A program made the position numbers and the translations under genes. A stretch of 64,000 nt of DNA from Pseudoalteromonas sp. A601 (GTDB lineage: Bacteria > Pseudomonadota > Gammaproteobacteria > Enterobacterales > Alteromonadaceae). The stretch lies in the NCBI RefSeq assembly GCF_002165575.1, contig NZ_MXQF01000005.1, forward strand, positions 62,001 through 126,000, written 5' to 3'. The notes beneath the pieces are model-generated. The model saw only the letters and a program-made list of their open reading frames with translations. It did no database searches and had not been told where the DNA came from. Numbering within the stretch: position 1 is the first letter of the stretch; each line of letters begins with the position of its first letter. Of the stretch, positions 9,989-20,465 are shown piece by piece.

Positions 9989-11956
9989 ATGTTTACGAAA
10001 ACATCTAAGCTAGCTGTTGTTGCTGCGTTACTCCCTGCTTATTCGTTCGCCCACGAACAGCATCATGACCATGACGAACATGAAAAAAAACCGATAGAGA
10101 AAATACAAGTCACCGCTTCTCGTCTTGGTCGCATTGTTACCGAGTCAGCAACTCGTACTGAAATTATCAATGCTGAAGAAATACATGAAAAAGCGTTAAT
10201 GCGTCCTGGTAACATTTCAATGCTAGTGGCAGAAACTGGTGGTGTACGCGTGCAAAACACTTCACCCGCTTTAGGCAGTGCAAATATCCGTTTGCAAAGC
10301 CTATATGGCCGCTATACCCAGCTACTTAGTGACGGACTGCCATTATATGGCGGTCAATCAATAGGCTTATTACAAATCCCGCCGACTGATCTTGCCAATG
10401 TTGAGATCATAAAAGGCTCTGCTTCTTCATTATATGGAGGCTCTGCGCTAGGTGGTGTGATCAATTTGATTTCACGTACGCCGAGCGATGAATTTGAGGG
10501 CGAAGTTCTCCTTAATGCGACCTCAAAAAATGGCCAAGATGTTACCTCTTACTTTGCTGCCCCGTTAACTGACTCAATCAGCGCCTCTGTTACCGCAGGG
10601 CTTCATCATCAAGAAGAGCAAGACTTAGATGATGATGGCTGGCTTGATATGGCAAGCTATAATAGAGCAAGTGTACGGCCGCGTATCTATTGGGAAGGTG
10701 ATAATGGCGCCAATTTATACGTCACTGTAGGTGCAATGACCGAGCAACGAGATGGCGGCACCGCTGAAAACGCAACCATGCCAGATGGCAACCCATTTGC
10801 ACAAACACAAGACAGCTTAAGGCTCGATACAGGGTTTATATTTGATAAACCATTAAATGAAGTACTGGCTTTAAATGTACGTGGTTCTGCAATGCAGCAA
10901 GATCATGATCACGTGTATGGCACAGTAAACGAAGATGACAATCATGAAAGTTATTTATTTGAGTCAAGTATCTCTGGTTATACCGACAACATAGCATGGC
11001 TAGTCGGTGCCGCTTACCAATCTGAAAAATACCATTCTGAAGATTTTTCCGCGTTTGACTACAGCTACGAAGTGCCGGGCGTTTTTTCACAGCTTGATTA
11101 TGAAGCCAGCGAAAATGTGTCGCTGTCATTAAGTGCACGTGCCGATTGGCACAATGAATACGGTACGCAATTTAGCCCACGTATTTCAATGTTATACAAC
11201 CCAGAAAATTGGACTGTACGAGGCTCTTACGGCAAAGGATTCTTTGCCCCTACTCCATTTATTGAAGATATTGAAGATGCCGGTTTATCCCATTTAGAGC
11301 CGCTTGAAAATATTGAAGAAGAACATGCAAACACCGCTTCTATCGATATCAGCTATGCATTTGATAGCGTCGAAACAAGTGTTACCTTTTTCTCCTCCGA
11401 TGTTGAAAACGTCACTGAGTTAGAAGTTATTAATCAGCAACTCACACCTTCAGATAAAAATGTTCGCATTGTCAACGCACCTGGCCAAAGTGAAATACGC
11501 GGTGCAGAATTTCTATTACGTTACCGCTGGAATGATATCAAACTAACGGGTAGTTATTTATATACAGATGCAAGTAAACAAAGCAGCTCAGGAACGGGTC
11601 GTGTGCCTCTTACTCTCACTCCAGAACACTCAGCGGGTGCAGTAATCATGTGGGAAGAACATGGTAGTCACCTAGTTGGTTTTGAAGCCTACTACACCGG
11701 CACACAACACCTTGAGAATAACCCGTACAGAGATAAAAGTGATGCCTACTGGCACTTAGGTTTACTTGGGCAAATTACCGTTGGACGGATTAGCTATTTT
11801 GTTAATGCAGAGAATCTGCTCAATGTAAGACAAACAAAAGAAGACTCTCTTATATTGCCACAACAAGCACCGAGTGGCCGTTGGACGACAGATATTTGGT
11901 CTCGAAACGATGGTTTTACTGTCAATGCTGGCATTCGTATCAAGTTTAACGATTAA
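9989..11956 (+). CDS. TonB-dependent outer-membrane receptor, His-rich N-terminus
   Basis: The 655-residue protein has a signal peptide ending near AYSFA, then a His/Asp-rich segment (HEQHHDHDEHE), a TonB-box-like sequence (EKIQVTASRL), the plug domain (RPGNISMLV to about residue 155, with EIIKGSASSLYGGSALGGVINLI) and a 22-strand barrel finishing in aromatic-rich sequence. It imports a ligand across the outer membrane using TonB energy. The His-rich start is seen in receptors of zinc, copper or nickel-type cargo (ZnuD-like), so a metal complex is a plausible ligand; this is inference. The preceding small Cys-rich gene supports it. A strong terminator follows at 11967-12000. Confidence 0.9.
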   Translation: MFTKTSKLAVVAALLPAYSFAHEQHHDHDEHEKKPIEKIQVTASRLGRIVTESATRTEIINAEEIHEKALMRPGNISMLVAETGGVRVQNTSPALGSANIRLQSLYGRYTQLLSDGLPLYGGQSIGLLQIPPTDLANVEIIKGSASSLYGGSALGGVINLISRTPSDEFEGEVLLNATSKNGQDVTSYFAAPLTDSISASVTAGLHHQEEQDLDDDGWLDMASYNRASVRPRIYWEGDNGANLYVTVGAMTEQRDGGTAENATMPDGNPFAQTQDSLRLDTGFIFDKPLNEVLALNVRGSAMQQDHDHVYGTVNEDDNHESYLFESSISGYTDNIAWLVGAAYQSEKYHSEDFSAFDYSYEVPGVFSQLDYEASENVSLSLSARADWHNEYGTQFSPRISMLYNPENWTVRGSYGKGFFAPTPFIEDIEDAGLSHLEPLENIEEEHANTASIDISYAFDSVETSVTFFSSDVENVTELEVINQQLTPSDKNVRIVNAPGQSEIRGAEFLLRYRWNDIKLTGSYLYTDASKQSSSGTGRVPLTLTPEHSAGAVIMWEEHGSHLVGFEAYYTGTQHLENNPYRDKSDAYWHLGLLGQITVGRISYFVNAENLLNVRQTKEDSLILPQQAPSGRWTTDIWSRNDGFTVNAGIRIKFND

Positions 11957-11966
11957 TGAAAGGATA

Positions 11967-12000
11967 AACACGCTGGTAAGATAATCACCGGCGTGTTTTT
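11967..12000 (+). terminator. Rho-independent terminator after the TonB receptor
   Basis: An 11-bp stem (AACACGCTGGT / ACCGGCGTGTT, one G-T pair) with a 9-nt loop is followed by a T run at 11996-12000, directly downstream of the receptor stop codon. Confidence 0.85.
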
Positions 12001-12036
12001 ACAAATTCAGCTATAAAAAATAAAAGACAACGTTTG

Positions 12037-12702
12037 CTAACTGATTCCCAAGTACTTGTGTACTTGCACAGATAAACGCCAGTTTTTATCAATGCACGTT
12101 TCTATTGCCAATTTCGTTGCAGAAACTTTTTGGCTAATAGGTTGCAAGTAGACCAATTTAGGGTCAACACCCGTTTTAGCAAATAATGCTTCAAGCTCTT
12201 CTACATGTTTTTGCATTGCGATTGGGTGCTTTATTTCATCTGCGCGCTTCATTGCCGAGGTCAGCACTTCATAGCCACCACGCATATTAATTTTTGGCGA
12301 TACAGTAACCCACGTTTGCGTTGGTACTAAAATTTCAAAAGTCCCGCTGGTTTCTATTTGAGTACTAAAACCATTCTCATGAAGTAATTCGCATACTGGG
12401 TTTAAATCATACATGCATGGCTCGCCACCGGTGATCACCACATGTTTTGCACGGTAACCTCGCGACTTAAATAGCGCTAATATTTGCTGTGCTGATGCAT
12501 CAGCCCAGTGATCTGAGTCGGCTTTTTTTTCAACCGTCTCATCAAGTGAAACTTTATATACGTTATCGACATCCCAAGTTTGTTTTGTATCACACCAAGC
12601 ACACCCAACCGGGCAGCCCTGCAGACGCAAAAATATTGAAGGCGTGCCTGTAAAACTTGCTTCACCTTGGATTGTTTCAAATACTTCATTTATTTTGTAC
12701 AA
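12037..12702 (-). CDS. queE: 7-carboxy-7-deazaguanine synthase QueE
   Basis: This radical SAM enzyme converts 6-carboxytetrahydropterin to 7-carboxy-7-deazaguanine in queuosine/preQ0 synthesis. The iron-sulfur motif is C30-x3-C34-x2-C37 (GCPVGCAWCDTK), and EVFETIQGEASFTGTPS and VITGGEPCMYDL are typical. The start appears to be a TTG at 12702 giving MYKINEVFET, with GAG about nine bases upstream; no in-frame ATG fits better. At 221 residues it matches the longer gammaproteobacterial QueE. It is divergent from queC, the next enzyme of the same pathway, across about 150 bp. Confidence 0.95.
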   Translation of the reverse strand: MYKINEVFETIQGEASFTGTPSIFLRLQGCPVGCAWCDTKQTWDVDNVYKVSLDETVEKKADSDHWADASAQQILALFKSRGYRAKHVVITGGEPCMYDLNPVCELLHENGFSTQIETSGTFEILVPTQTWVTVSPKINMRGGYEVLTSAMKRADEIKHPIAMQKHVEELEALFAKTGVDPKLVYLQPISQKVSATKLAIETCIDKNWRLSVQVHKYLGIS

Positions 12703-12856
12703 ACGTTATCTCACTTACTACTTGGCATATTTATCGGGTAAAATAGCGATAAAATAGAAATCAAAAAGCACGGGCAAAAATTGTTATTTATGCTCCATCC
12801 GTGTAGTATATCGCGCCCTGATATAAACCTCTATTAAAACTAAGAGCAAAACAGAT

Positions 12857-13513
12857 ATGACGCAAAAAGTAGTTGTGATTTATTCCGGCGGTATGGATTC
12901 ATTTACCGTATTAAATAAAGCCCTGCAAGAAGGCCACGATGTTTACGCCTTATCATTTGATTATGGTCAGCGTCATGTTAAAGAGCTAAAAGTCGCCGCA
13001 CAAGTATGTGAAAAGCTTAATGTTCCACATAAAATCGTTGATATCTCTGCCATCAACCAACTTATTGGTGGCTCATCATTAACTGACGATATTGACGTGC
13101 CTGAAGGCCATTACGAAGAAGAAAGCATGAAAAGTACTATCGTACCTAACCGTAATATGATTTTACTGTCATTAGCTGTTGGGTATGCAGTTTCTCTTAA
13201 AGCCAGCCAAGTTTATTATGGTGCCCATTCGGGCGATCATGCTATTTATCCTGATTGTCGCCCTGAGTTTGTGAAGAAAATGGACGATTTATGCCGTATT
13301 GCTAATTACGATGCTGTCGAAATTTTTAGCCCTTACTTAAACAATACTAAAATTGATATTTTAACCGATGGTATAAAAATGGGGCTAGACTACAGCCAAA
13401 CTTGGACCTGTTATAACGGCCGAGAAAAAGCCTGTGGTAAATGTGGTGCGTGCCAAGAACGCCTTGAAGCATTTAAACTTAACGACGTTACAGACCCACT
13501 TGAGTATGAATAA
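12857..13513 (+). CDS. queC: 7-cyano-7-deazaguanine synthase QueC
   Basis: QueC makes preQ0 from 7-carboxy-7-deazaguanine with ATP and ammonia. The PP-loop (YSGGMDS, residues 9-15) binds ATP and the C-terminal cysteine cluster ([20 protein letters not shown], four Cys) binds zinc. The 218-residue length is normal. It is divergent from queE and ends at a symmetrical terminator (13532-13554). Cytosolic. Confidence 0.97.
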   Translation: MTQKVVVIYSGGMDSFTVLNKALQEGHDVYALSFDYGQRHVKELKVAAQVCEKLNVPHKIVDISAINQLIGGSSLTDDIDVPEGHYEEESMKSTIVPNRNMILLSLAVGYAVSLKASQVYYGAHSGDHAIYPDCRPEFVKKMDDLCRIANYDAVEIFSPYLNNTKIDILTDGIKMGLDYSQTWTCYNGREKACGKCGACQERLEAFKLNDVTDPLEYE

Positions 13514-13531
13514 GCTTATTTGAAGCTAATT

Positions 13532-13554
13532 AAAGGCTATCATTGATAGCCTTT
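13532..13554. terminator. Bidirectional terminator between queC and the ICMT-like gene
   Basis: A perfect 10-bp stem (AAAGGCTATC / GATAGCCTTT) with a 3-nt loop lies between the convergent stop codons at 13513 and 13563; T-rich sequence follows on the + strand. Confidence 0.8.
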
Positions 13555-13562
13555 ATTATTAT

Positions 13563-14012
13563 TTATAACCAGCGTCTTACTTGGTTCATGTAATCTGTGT
13601 ATTGTTGACCAAATATTTTGCTCAATGCGCGCTCCTCTGGAATTATCTGAAAAAGCGTTAAATACGCAACAAACCCCGCAATGCAAGCGATAGCCCAAAT
13701 AGACATTAGCCATACGCCCCAGCCTAATAATATAAACGCAAAACCAACATACATAGGATTACGAGACAACTTATACACTCCTGCTGTTACAAGCTCCGTA
13801 GCCTGCTCAGGGTTATTAGGATTAACAGTAGTTTTAGCTAAACGAAAACTCACCACACCGGCAATACAAAAAATAACCCCTATAACCACAAAAATAGCGG
13901 CAACATAGCTAATAAATGCGCTCAAATCGATAACACTATAGTGAGCAACTAACGCCATAATCGCGGCGAAAAAAAGTACTACCAATACCGGCGGTATTTT
14001 ATTATTTAACAT
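13563..14012 (-). CDS. Isoprenylcysteine carboxyl methyltransferase-like membrane protein
   Basis: The protein has four hydrophobic segments and the ICMT/PEMT-type signature near the C-terminus (RNPMYVGFAFILLGWG, then IIPEERALSKIFGQQY). Bacterial relatives are small integral membrane methyltransferases of mostly unknown substrate. The start is placed at the ATG at 14012 (MLNNKIPPVL) because AAGGA lies seven bases upstream; a start eight codons earlier lacks such a site. That gives 149 residues. It is convergent to queC with a shared terminator and has no co-oriented partner. Confidence 0.82.
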   Translation of the reverse strand: MLNNKIPPVLVVLFFAAIMALVAHYSVIDLSAFISYVAAIFVVIGVIFCIAGVVSFRLAKTTVNPNNPEQATELVTAGVYKLSRNPMYVGFAFILLGWGVWLMSIWAIACIAGFVAYLTLFQIIPEERALSKIFGQQYTDYMNQVRRWL

Positions 14013-14173
14013 ACATATCCTTCTAGATAGTTTCACTTATACTGACTTAGTAAACGGCCTTAATTTAACCTCTCAGACTAAGAATACAAATAAAGTTACA
14101 ATTGTCAGCTTTCTGGGTGCGTAAAGCAGGTTATACTTTATACTAATAAAAACGAATAAAGGAAATAAAAGTT

Positions 14174-14416
14174 ATGTCAGGTACAACGATGATCGTGTTA
14201 ATTGTGTTTATTTCGGTTGGCTCTGGAGTCATATACGATATGTACAAGAAGCACCTTGAGTTTAAACATAAAATGCAAAACAACAATAACGATGCAAATA
14301 AGCAACTAGATGCGGTAAATGCTGAAGTACGCGCACTAAAAGAGCGCGTACAAACACTGGAAGCTATCGTAACCGACTCAAGTTATGATGTTAAACAAGA
14401 AATTAATCGACTTTAA
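14174..14416 (+). CDS. PspB-like small inner-membrane protein
   Basis: The 80-residue protein has one N-terminal membrane helix (residues 5-22, MIVLIVFISVGSGVIY) and a charged coiled coil. The segment RALKERVQTLEAIVTD aligns well by eye with the PspB segment around RMRERIQALESIL, so it is probably related to PspB of the envelope-stress (phage shock) response. No pspA or pspC is adjacent, so it is an orphan relative rather than part of a psp operon. AAGG lies upstream of the ATG at good spacing. Its 3' end overlaps the convergent gene at 14403 by 14 bp. Confidence 0.7.
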   Translation: MSGTTMIVLIVFISVGSGVIYDMYKKHLEFKHKMQNNNNDANKQLDAVNAEVRALKERVQTLEAIVTDSSYDVKQEINRL

Positions 14417-15428
14417 ACTGCTTTGAGTACAAATGCGCATTTTCTGGCCGTTCGATACCATGAGCGGCTAAAAAACCCGTAATTTCGCTATCACAACCTT
14501 GTGGAACGCGTGCACTATCGATTTCAAAATTAAGTTGATTCGCGTTTTGTTTACCCAAAGAGCATAATTGTAAGGTATTATGCGATCTCAACTTGATGCT
14601 CAACTCCCCCACTTTTTCAACTGCGATACATCGACCAAACCGCGTTAATCCAGCGTAACTAAATTGCTCACTCACATATTCGTTACTTTTATCCACAAGC
14701 GCATTCATTAAGCCATGTAAAAACCCGTTACTTGTATTATCAGTAACCAAAAATGTAATGGACGCATTATTAAATTCACTAAGCTGACACTCACTACACA
14801 TCAGCTGAACACGATATAAACAACAAACTGAATCAATATTGTGTACTGATACTAATTCAAGCGCTTCACCTGCAAACAGACAATGACTTAAGAGCGTATG
14901 TATATCGAAGTCACCCTCTTCGCTCTGATTCACTAAAGCTGCATTGTCAGCCATTAAGGGAAGATCATGATGGTTATTAAATGGTGTACTAGCACCGTGA
15001 CGGTGTTTGAACTGAAATAACTCTCTTACTTCATGTTCTCTCGCGATTTTTAGCGCTAAAAAAGCGGTTTGAATTAACTCCGAGGTGGGTAGGTTTTCTT
15101 CCACGTACCAGCGCCGACCAAAAAGTAACTTTTTAGCATCAGGACTTTGTGTATTAGTTTGATAATTATCAGGGCTCAGAACCGCTACTTGTAAATATAG
15201 TTGGTTATCTTTTTGCGCTGCGAGCACTGTAAAGTGTGCTGAAAACTTGATTTTTTCAAGCACTTCATTGACTGATGTTAACGTATGCTTGTAACGTAAA
15301 AAGTGCTGCGGCACGACCCAATTATTATTAGCAAGTTGAACAAGTGGCGCATAAGAGATGGGCTGTTCATAACTATGCGGCCACTTTTCATTATTATTGC
15401 TTGAAGGTCTCATTGTTTGACGATTCAT
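14403..15428 (-). CDS. Uncharacterised 341-residue protein
   Basis: I do not recognise a family for this protein. It has no signal peptide and no membrane segment. The N-terminal third (to about 130) has alternating hydrophobic strands (FTVLAAQKDNQLYLQVAVLS, FGRRWYVEEN), a middle segment is His/Asp-rich (FKHRHGASTPFNNHHDL), and there are six or seven Cys, including CCLYRVQLMCSECQL around residues 205-220, which could bind a metal. The codon use is like its neighbours, so it is a real gene. It stands alone between the TrmK-like gene and a convergent PspB-like gene that overlaps its end by 14 bp. Confidence 0.65.
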   Translation of the reverse strand: MNRQTMRPSSNNNEKWPHSYEQPISYAPLVQLANNNWVVPQHFLRYKHTLTSVNEVLEKIKFSAHFTVLAAQKDNQLYLQVAVLSPDNYQTNTQSPDAKKLLFGRRWYVEENLPTSELIQTAFLALKIAREHEVRELFQFKHRHGASTPFNNHHDLPLMADNAALVNQSEEGDFDIHTLLSHCLFAGEALELVSVHNIDSVCCLYRVQLMCSECQLSEFNNASITFLVTDNTSNGFLHGLMNALVDKSNEYVSEQFSYAGLTRFGRCIAVEKVGELSIKLRSHNTLQLCSLGKQNANQLNFEIDSARVPQGCDSEITGFLAAHGIERPENAHLYSKQFKVD

Positions 15429-15487
15429 ACTTACTTCAATTCATCTACAGGTTATCTTTGTATTACGAATTAACAGTACTAAATAGA

Positions 15488-16159
15488 TCACTCAATGCTT
15501 AACAATTGTTTGTAATCATTGATCACTTTTTCAAAGCGTTGTGGGCTCTGATGTGCCATTCGCGTATAATGCAAAAGCAGTTTATTTAAATAGCTACGAT
15601 GATGTTTATTACTCATATCCCACATCGTATTGCCTGTTGGGGTTATTTTAGTTGTGCTTTCAAAACTAAGGTGTAGGGCTTCATAAAAACGCTTATTTTC
15701 AACAATAATTTGTTCTGATATCAGGCCTAAATCAAGCTCGTTTAGCCCCTCTCTTAAACTGTAGGTATGATGAACTGAGCAGATAATAAAGCTTATTTTA
15801 GCTAATTTTTGTTGAGTGTGGTTGGCTATAATTTGCTGCATTAACTTAAGTAGTAACTCGCCTCCCACACCGGCGATAATCACTAACTGTTTGGCGTTTT
15901 TCTCAAGTGTAATACCGCCTACATCTTTACACATTACTTGCCAGTCACTGCTTGACTGAGAACCTGCAAAACGCGTCAACGTCACATTAAGCTCGCTCAT
16001 CAGCGAAGGTACAATATCAACAAACACCACTTTTTTTGCAATCTGGCGCTTGAGAATTGCCATACCCAGTAAACCATGATCGCAACAGCAATCCCAAATC
16101 ACATCATAGGGCTGAGTGATTAATGCATTGATCGCATTTAAACGATTACTCAGTTTCAT
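15488..16159 (-). CDS. trmK: TrmK-like tRNA (adenine-N1) methyltransferase
   Basis: The 223-residue protein has the SAM-binding start typical of TrmK (LNALITQ-like helix, then DCCCDHGLLGMAIL, residues 23-36), the VFVDIVP strand and the IIAGVGGELLLKLM motif of the family, which in Gram-positives methylates A22 of tRNA. Three neighbouring cysteines in the SAM loop replace the more usual aliphatic and glycine residues but such variants occur. The C-terminal half is helical. Its start lies 7 bases after the stop of the upstream methyltransferase, so it is the last gene of the MATE-uvrB-methyltransferase operon. Whether the A22 activity is conserved in this lineage is inference. Confidence 0.75.
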   Translation of the reverse strand: MKLSNRLNAINALITQPYDVIWDCCCDHGLLGMAILKRQIAKKVVFVDIVPSLMSELNVTLTRFAGSQSSSDWQVMCKDVGGITLEKNAKQLVIIAGVGGELLLKLMQQIIANHTQQKLAKISFIICSVHHTYSLREGLNELDLGLISEQIIVENKRFYEALHLSFESTTKITPTGNTMWDMSNKHHRSYLNKLLLHYTRMAHQSPQRFEKVINDYKQLLSIE

Positions 16160-16166
16160 TCATACC

Positions 16167-17096
16167 CTATTTTGCTGAGGTTTTATAAATAAGCGCTTTT
16201 AAGCTACGGTCACTGTCTATTTCAATAAAACCAGCCGTAGGAGCTAGGCGCTCAACAAACTCAATGGCATCTTGGGTATGCTCTGCAATCAGTGCTTTGA
16301 ATGCACTTTCACTTAGCTCAGGGCTATTTGCGCAGAGCAAAAGCTGGGTATTACTATTAAGTAACTCTGGTAAACGTCGTAATACTTTTTGATAGTCTTT
16401 AGTGAGTATAAAACTGCCTTTTTGAAAGCTAGGCGGATCGACAATGATCAAATCAAACGGTGCCGCTTTTTTTAGCTTACCAAAGGATTTTAAAATATCA
16501 TGAGGTAAAAAGCTCACGCCGCGCTCAAAGCCATTCAATTGATGATTTTGTTTACCTGTGCGTAATACGCCTTTATTCATATCCATGTTGATCACGGAAT
16601 CAGCCCCACCCTGCATCGCACTGACTGAAAAACCGCACGTATAAGAGAATAAATTAAGGACCTTTGCGTTTTGGCTGTTGCTACTTACAAACTCGCGGCC
16701 ACTTCGCATATCAGGGAAGATACCGGTGTTTTGACGACTCATTAAATCAACAATAAATTCAACGGCACCCTCTTTTACTGTATGACGCTCAGGTAATGTT
16801 CCCTGCACTAATTTATTTTGTGTTTGTAACCCAGCTCTTTGCTGGTAAACCATCGCCGTAACCTGCTCAGGTGCATGTTGTTGCGCCCATTGCCACACCT
16901 GTTCAGTTAATATATTTAACGTGTCATCGTCTATTTCTTCATACGATACTAAAAACAAGCTCGGTGGGTAAAAGTCTAGATTTAAATGACTTAAATGCTC
17001 AACACTGTGACCACGACCATGAAAAATACGGCACAGCTCATTAGCTGCAAGCGGTGCACTTTCAAGTGCACTAATAAGAGGAGAAAAATTATGCAT
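16167..17096 (-). CDS. Class I SAM-dependent (rRNA-type) methyltransferase
   Basis: The 309-residue protein has the fold and motifs of the RlmI/RlmK C-terminal methyltransferase domain: [25 protein letters not shown], the SAM-binding [16 protein letters not shown], and the catalytic-loop [10 protein letters not shown]. It probably methylates rRNA in the cytosol, but there is no PUA domain and the exact target is not evident. It overlaps the end of uvrB by 8 bp and is followed 7 bp later by the TrmK-like gene, a tight operon. Confidence 0.85.
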   Translation of the reverse strand: MHNFSPLISALESAPLAANELCRIFHGRGHSVEHLSHLNLDFYPPSLFLVSYEEIDDDTLNILTEQVWQWAQQHAPEQVTAMVYQQRAGLQTQNKLVQGTLPERHTVKEGAVEFIVDLMSRQNTGIFPDMRSGREFVSSNSQNAKVLNLFSYTCGFSVSAMQGGADSVINMDMNKGVLRTGKQNHQLNGFERGVSFLPHDILKSFGKLKKAAPFDLIIVDPPSFQKGSFILTKDYQKVLRRLPELLNSNTQLLLCANSPELSESAFKALIAEHTQDAIEFVERLAPTAGFIEIDSDRSLKALIYKTSAK

Positions 17097-19089
17097 TTTT
17101 AATCAACTGTTGTTGTAATTCGTGTATTTCATCGCGTACTGAGGCGGCCTTTTCAAACTCAAGGTCGCTCGCATAGGCATGCATTTTACTCTCAAGTTGT
17201 TTAATCTGCGCCGCAATCTCTTTTGCACTAAGCACTTGCGTGGTTTCTTTACGAATAAGTTTTAAGTTATCTTGTGGACCGGCTTGCTCACCTACATCCA
17301 TAATGTCGGTTATTTTCTTCAGCAGTGCTTTAGGCTCTATACCATGCTTTACATTGTAGGCATGTTGGATATCACGACGACGCTGAGTTTCGTCCATCGC
17401 TTTGGCCATCGACTTAGTTACCCGATCAGCATATAAAATGGCACGGCCATTTAAGTGCCGTGCAGCACGCCCTATTGTTTGTATAAGCGAACGAGCCGAG
17501 CGTAAAAAGCCTTCTTTATCAGCATCAAGTATCGCCACTAACGACACTTCTGGCATGTCTAAACCTTCACGTAGTAAGTTAATACCCACTAACACATCAA
17601 ACACCCCAGCACGAAAGTCACGAATAATCTCAACGCGCTCGACAGTGTCTATGTCTGAGTGTAAATAACGTACTTTTACATTATGCTCATTGAGGTAGTC
17701 GGTTAAATCTTCGGCCATGCGCTTAGTCAGTGTTGTAACTAACACCCGCTCATCAATCTCCACCCGTTTATAAATTTCAGAGAGTAAATCATCAACCTGG
17801 GTGCCTACAGGGCGCACTTCTATTTCAGGGTCGAGTAAACCAGTTGGGCGAATAACTTGCTCAGCAATATCATCGCCACAGCGCTCTAGTTCAAAGTCCC
17901 CTGGGGTTGCTGAAACATAAATAGTCTGTGGCGCAATGGCTTCAAACTCTTCAAATCGAAGTGGTCGGTTATCCATTGCTGATGGCATCCGAAAACCGTA
18001 TTCAACTAAATTTTCTTTACGGCTGCGATCACCTTTATACATAGCGCCAATTTGCGATACGGTAACGTGTGATTCATCAATGATCATTAATGCATCGTCA
18101 GGCAAATAATCCAGTAACGTAGGTGGTGGATCGCCAGGCGTACGGCCCGATAAATAACGGCTGTAGTTTTCTATGCCTGAACAATAACCAAGCTCGGTCA
18201 TCATTTCTATGTCGTACTGGGTTCGCTGTGCAACGCGCTGCTCTTCAACCAGCTTATTAGCACTGAGCAGTTGTGCACGGCGTTCTTTAAGTTCTGCTTT
18301 AATATGCTCTACCGCATCAAGAATCTTCTCGCGTGGCGTAACATAGTGCGTTTTAGGGTAAATAGTCGCACGTACAATGTGCTTCTCAATTGCACCAGTG
18401 AGTGGATCAAAAATACTTAAGCGCTCTATTTCGTCATCAAACATTTCAACGCGTACGGCATAGGTGTCTGACTCTGCAGGAAATATATCGATTACTTCGC
18501 CCCGCACTCGATAGGTACCACGACTAAAATCAATGTCGTTACGGGTGTATTGTAATTCAGCTAATCGGCGTAACATATCGCGTTGGTCAACGGTTTCACC
18601 GACTTTTAATAACAGCATCATTTTCATGTATGAATCAGGGTCACCCAAACCATAAATGGCTGATACTGAGGCCACTATTATCGTGTCACGGCGCTCTAAC
18701 AAGGCTTTAGTCGCACTTAAACGCATTTGTTCTATGTGTTCATTAATTGAAGCGTCTTTTTCGATAAATGTATCGCTGGCAACAACATAAGCCTCAGGCT
18801 GATAATAATCATAATAAGAGACAAAATATTCAACAGCATTATTGGGGAAAAACTCTTTCATCTCACCGTAAAGTTGTGCTGCTAAAGTTTTATTGTGCGC
18901 CATAATAATCGTTGGGCGATTTAAATCATTAATAATGTTCGCCATGGTAAATGTTTTACCAGTCCCGGTAGCACCAAGTAAAGTTTGGTGAGCTAAACCA
19001 GCTTCTAGCCCTTCGCAAAGCTGGGCAATCGCAGTGGGTTGATCGCCACTTGGGGTAAACTGTGATACCAATTGGAAATGGTCACTCAT
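17089..19089 (-). CDS. uvrB: Excinuclease ABC subunit B (UvrB)
   Basis: UvrB is the damage-verifying helicase-like subunit of nucleotide excision repair. Visible motifs are Walker A ([10 protein letters not shown]), the beta-hairpin region [17 protein letters not shown] (Walker B), [12 protein letters not shown] (motif VI) and the C-terminal UVR domain ([18 protein letters not shown]) that binds UvrC. The start is set at the ATG at 19089, which overlaps the TGA of the MATE gene (ATGA) and has AAGGAG eight bases upstream; a GTG nine bases earlier lies inside that site. This gives 666 residues, as usual. It is translationally coupled to the exporter upstream. Confidence 0.97.
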   Translation of the reverse strand: MSDHFQLVSQFTPSGDQPTAIAQLCEGLEAGLAHQTLLGATGTGKTFTMANIINDLNRPTIIMAHNKTLAAQLYGEMKEFFPNNAVEYFVSYYDYYQPEAYVVASDTFIEKDASINEHIEQMRLSATKALLERRDTIIVASVSAIYGLGDPDSYMKMMLLLKVGETVDQRDMLRRLAELQYTRNDIDFSRGTYRVRGEVIDIFPAESDTYAVRVEMFDDEIERLSIFDPLTGAIEKHIVRATIYPKTHYVTPREKILDAVEHIKAELKERRAQLLSANKLVEEQRVAQRTQYDIEMMTELGYCSGIENYSRYLSGRTPGDPPPTLLDYLPDDALMIIDESHVTVSQIGAMYKGDRSRKENLVEYGFRMPSAMDNRPLRFEEFEAIAPQTIYVSATPGDFELERCGDDIAEQVIRPTGLLDPEIEVRPVGTQVDDLLSEIYKRVEIDERVLVTTLTKRMAEDLTDYLNEHNVKVRYLHSDIDTVERVEIIRDFRAGVFDVLVGINLLREGLDMPEVSLVAILDADKEGFLRSARSLIQTIGRAARHLNGRAILYADRVTKSMAKAMDETQRRRDIQHAYNVKHGIEPKALLKKITDIMDVGEQAGPQDNLKLIRKETTQVLSAKEIAAQIKQLESKMHAYASDLEFEKAASVRDEIHELQQQLIKNA

Positions 19090-20465
19090 GCTTGGCACTC
19101 CTTAACTGGTTGATTATTAATAGCGTCTAGCTCTTTTATAAACCACTTATACGCCACAATGCCGGTAAATACATTGCCTATTGCAGCACCTATTAACAGC
19201 CCTGACAACCCTGCAAGTACACTCCCCAGATAAGCAAATGGAACATAAAACACAAATAAACGCACCACACTCAAAATAAGCGCATTCATTGGCTTATGTA
19301 AGGCATTAAATGATGAATTAGATAAAATTATCACCCCTTGAAAGCCATAACTAAGCGGCAATGTGTATATAAAAAGCTTGATAACATCAATAACCATTTG
19401 CTCTTTACCAAACAATTGGCTGATGACACCTGAAAACACGATTAATAATAAATAAATAATAAATTGCCATACCATGACAAATTTTAACGTTGTACTGTAG
19501 GCACTCTTCACTCGGCTTAGCTTACCTGCACCAAAGTTTTGACTAATAAATGGGGGTAATGTCATTGATAAGGCAAGCACAACAAGGCTTGCAATGGATT
19601 CAACCCTACTGCCGACGCCAAAAGCGGCGACTGCTTCTGGACCATAACCCGCCACTAATGCTGTCATTACGGCCATAGCAATTGGGGTTAACATATTGGC
19701 TCCCGCTGCCGGAAAACCTATTTTTAATATCTTTTGCATTGATGCCAAAGGCGTTTGATTTCTCGCGTGTAAGCTTAACAGCCCTTTTTTTACGACTAAA
19801 ATATATAAAATGATCACCACCGCAACTGACCACGCAATGACACTGGCGATGGCCGCACCTTGAATCCCTAAAGCAGGAATAGGACCAAAGCCAAAAATTA
19901 ACACAGGATCAAGAACAGCATTAATCAGCCCTGCTCCCCCCATAACAATGCTTGGTGTTTTTGTATCGCCGCTAGCGCGAAGCACTGAATTACCAACCAT
20001 TGGAGTAATCAAAAATACACTACCCAGAAACCAAACACTCATATATTCATGTATTAATGGGAGTGTATGCTGTCCTGCCCCAAGTAAACTAAATATGGGT
20101 TCAAGCATTAAATAGCCAAAAAGTGACAAACACAAAACCATTACTACGGCGATAATCAACGCCATGCTGGCATCAAAACGTGCTTCTTCTATATTGTTAC
20201 TGCCTAGTGCTTTGGCAATCACTGCGGATGTTCCAATACCTAAGCCAATTGCTAAACTAATAACAGTAAACGTGACAGGAAAAGTAAAGCTCACAGCAGC
20301 TAAAGGCTCTGTTCCAAGCATACTGATAAAAAAAGTATCAACAAGATTAAACATCATTAACGTGATCATGCCAAAAATCATTGGTATGGTCATTCGTTTA
20401 AGTGTTGGAACTATAGGGGCATTTAATAAATCAGGAGATGTGTTTGTTTGCAAATTAGCGCGCAT
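19086..20465 (-). CDS. MATE family efflux transporter
   Basis: The 459-residue protein has twelve predicted membrane helices in two homologous halves and typical MATE features ([20 protein letters not shown] near the start, [30 protein letters not shown] at the second half). MATE proteins export cationic drugs or metabolites using Na+ or H+. Substrate cannot be predicted. It is the first gene of a four-gene minus-strand operon, and its stop overlaps the uvrB start. About 1 kb of gene-free AT-rich DNA lies upstream. Confidence 0.92.
   Translation of the reverse strand: MRANLQTNTSPDLLNAPIVPTLKRMTIPMIFGMITLMMFNLVDTFFISMLGTEPLAAVSFTFPVTFTVISLAIGLGIGTSAVIAKALGSNNIEEARFDASMALIIAVVMVLCLSLFGYLMLEPIFSLLGAGQHTLPLIHEYMSVWFLGSVFLITPMVGNSVLRASGDTKTPSIVMGGAGLINAVLDPVLIFGFGPIPALGIQGAAIASVIAWSVAVVIILYILVVKKGLLSLHARNQTPLASMQKILKIGFPAAGANMLTPIAMAVMTALVAGYGPEAVAAFGVGSRVESIASLVVLALSMTLPPFISQNFGAGKLSRVKSAYSTTLKFVMVWQFIIYLLLIVFSGVISQLFGKEQMVIDVIKLFIYTLPLSYGFQGVIILSNSSFNALHKPMNALILSVVRLFVFYVPFAYLGSVLAGLSGLLIGAAIGNVFTGIVAYKWFIKELDAINNQPVKECQA

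Noticed and set aside
12703-12856. preQ1 riboswitch between queE and queC
   Set aside because: No recognisable aptamer core or pseudoknot arrangement could be found by eye in this 154-bp gap.
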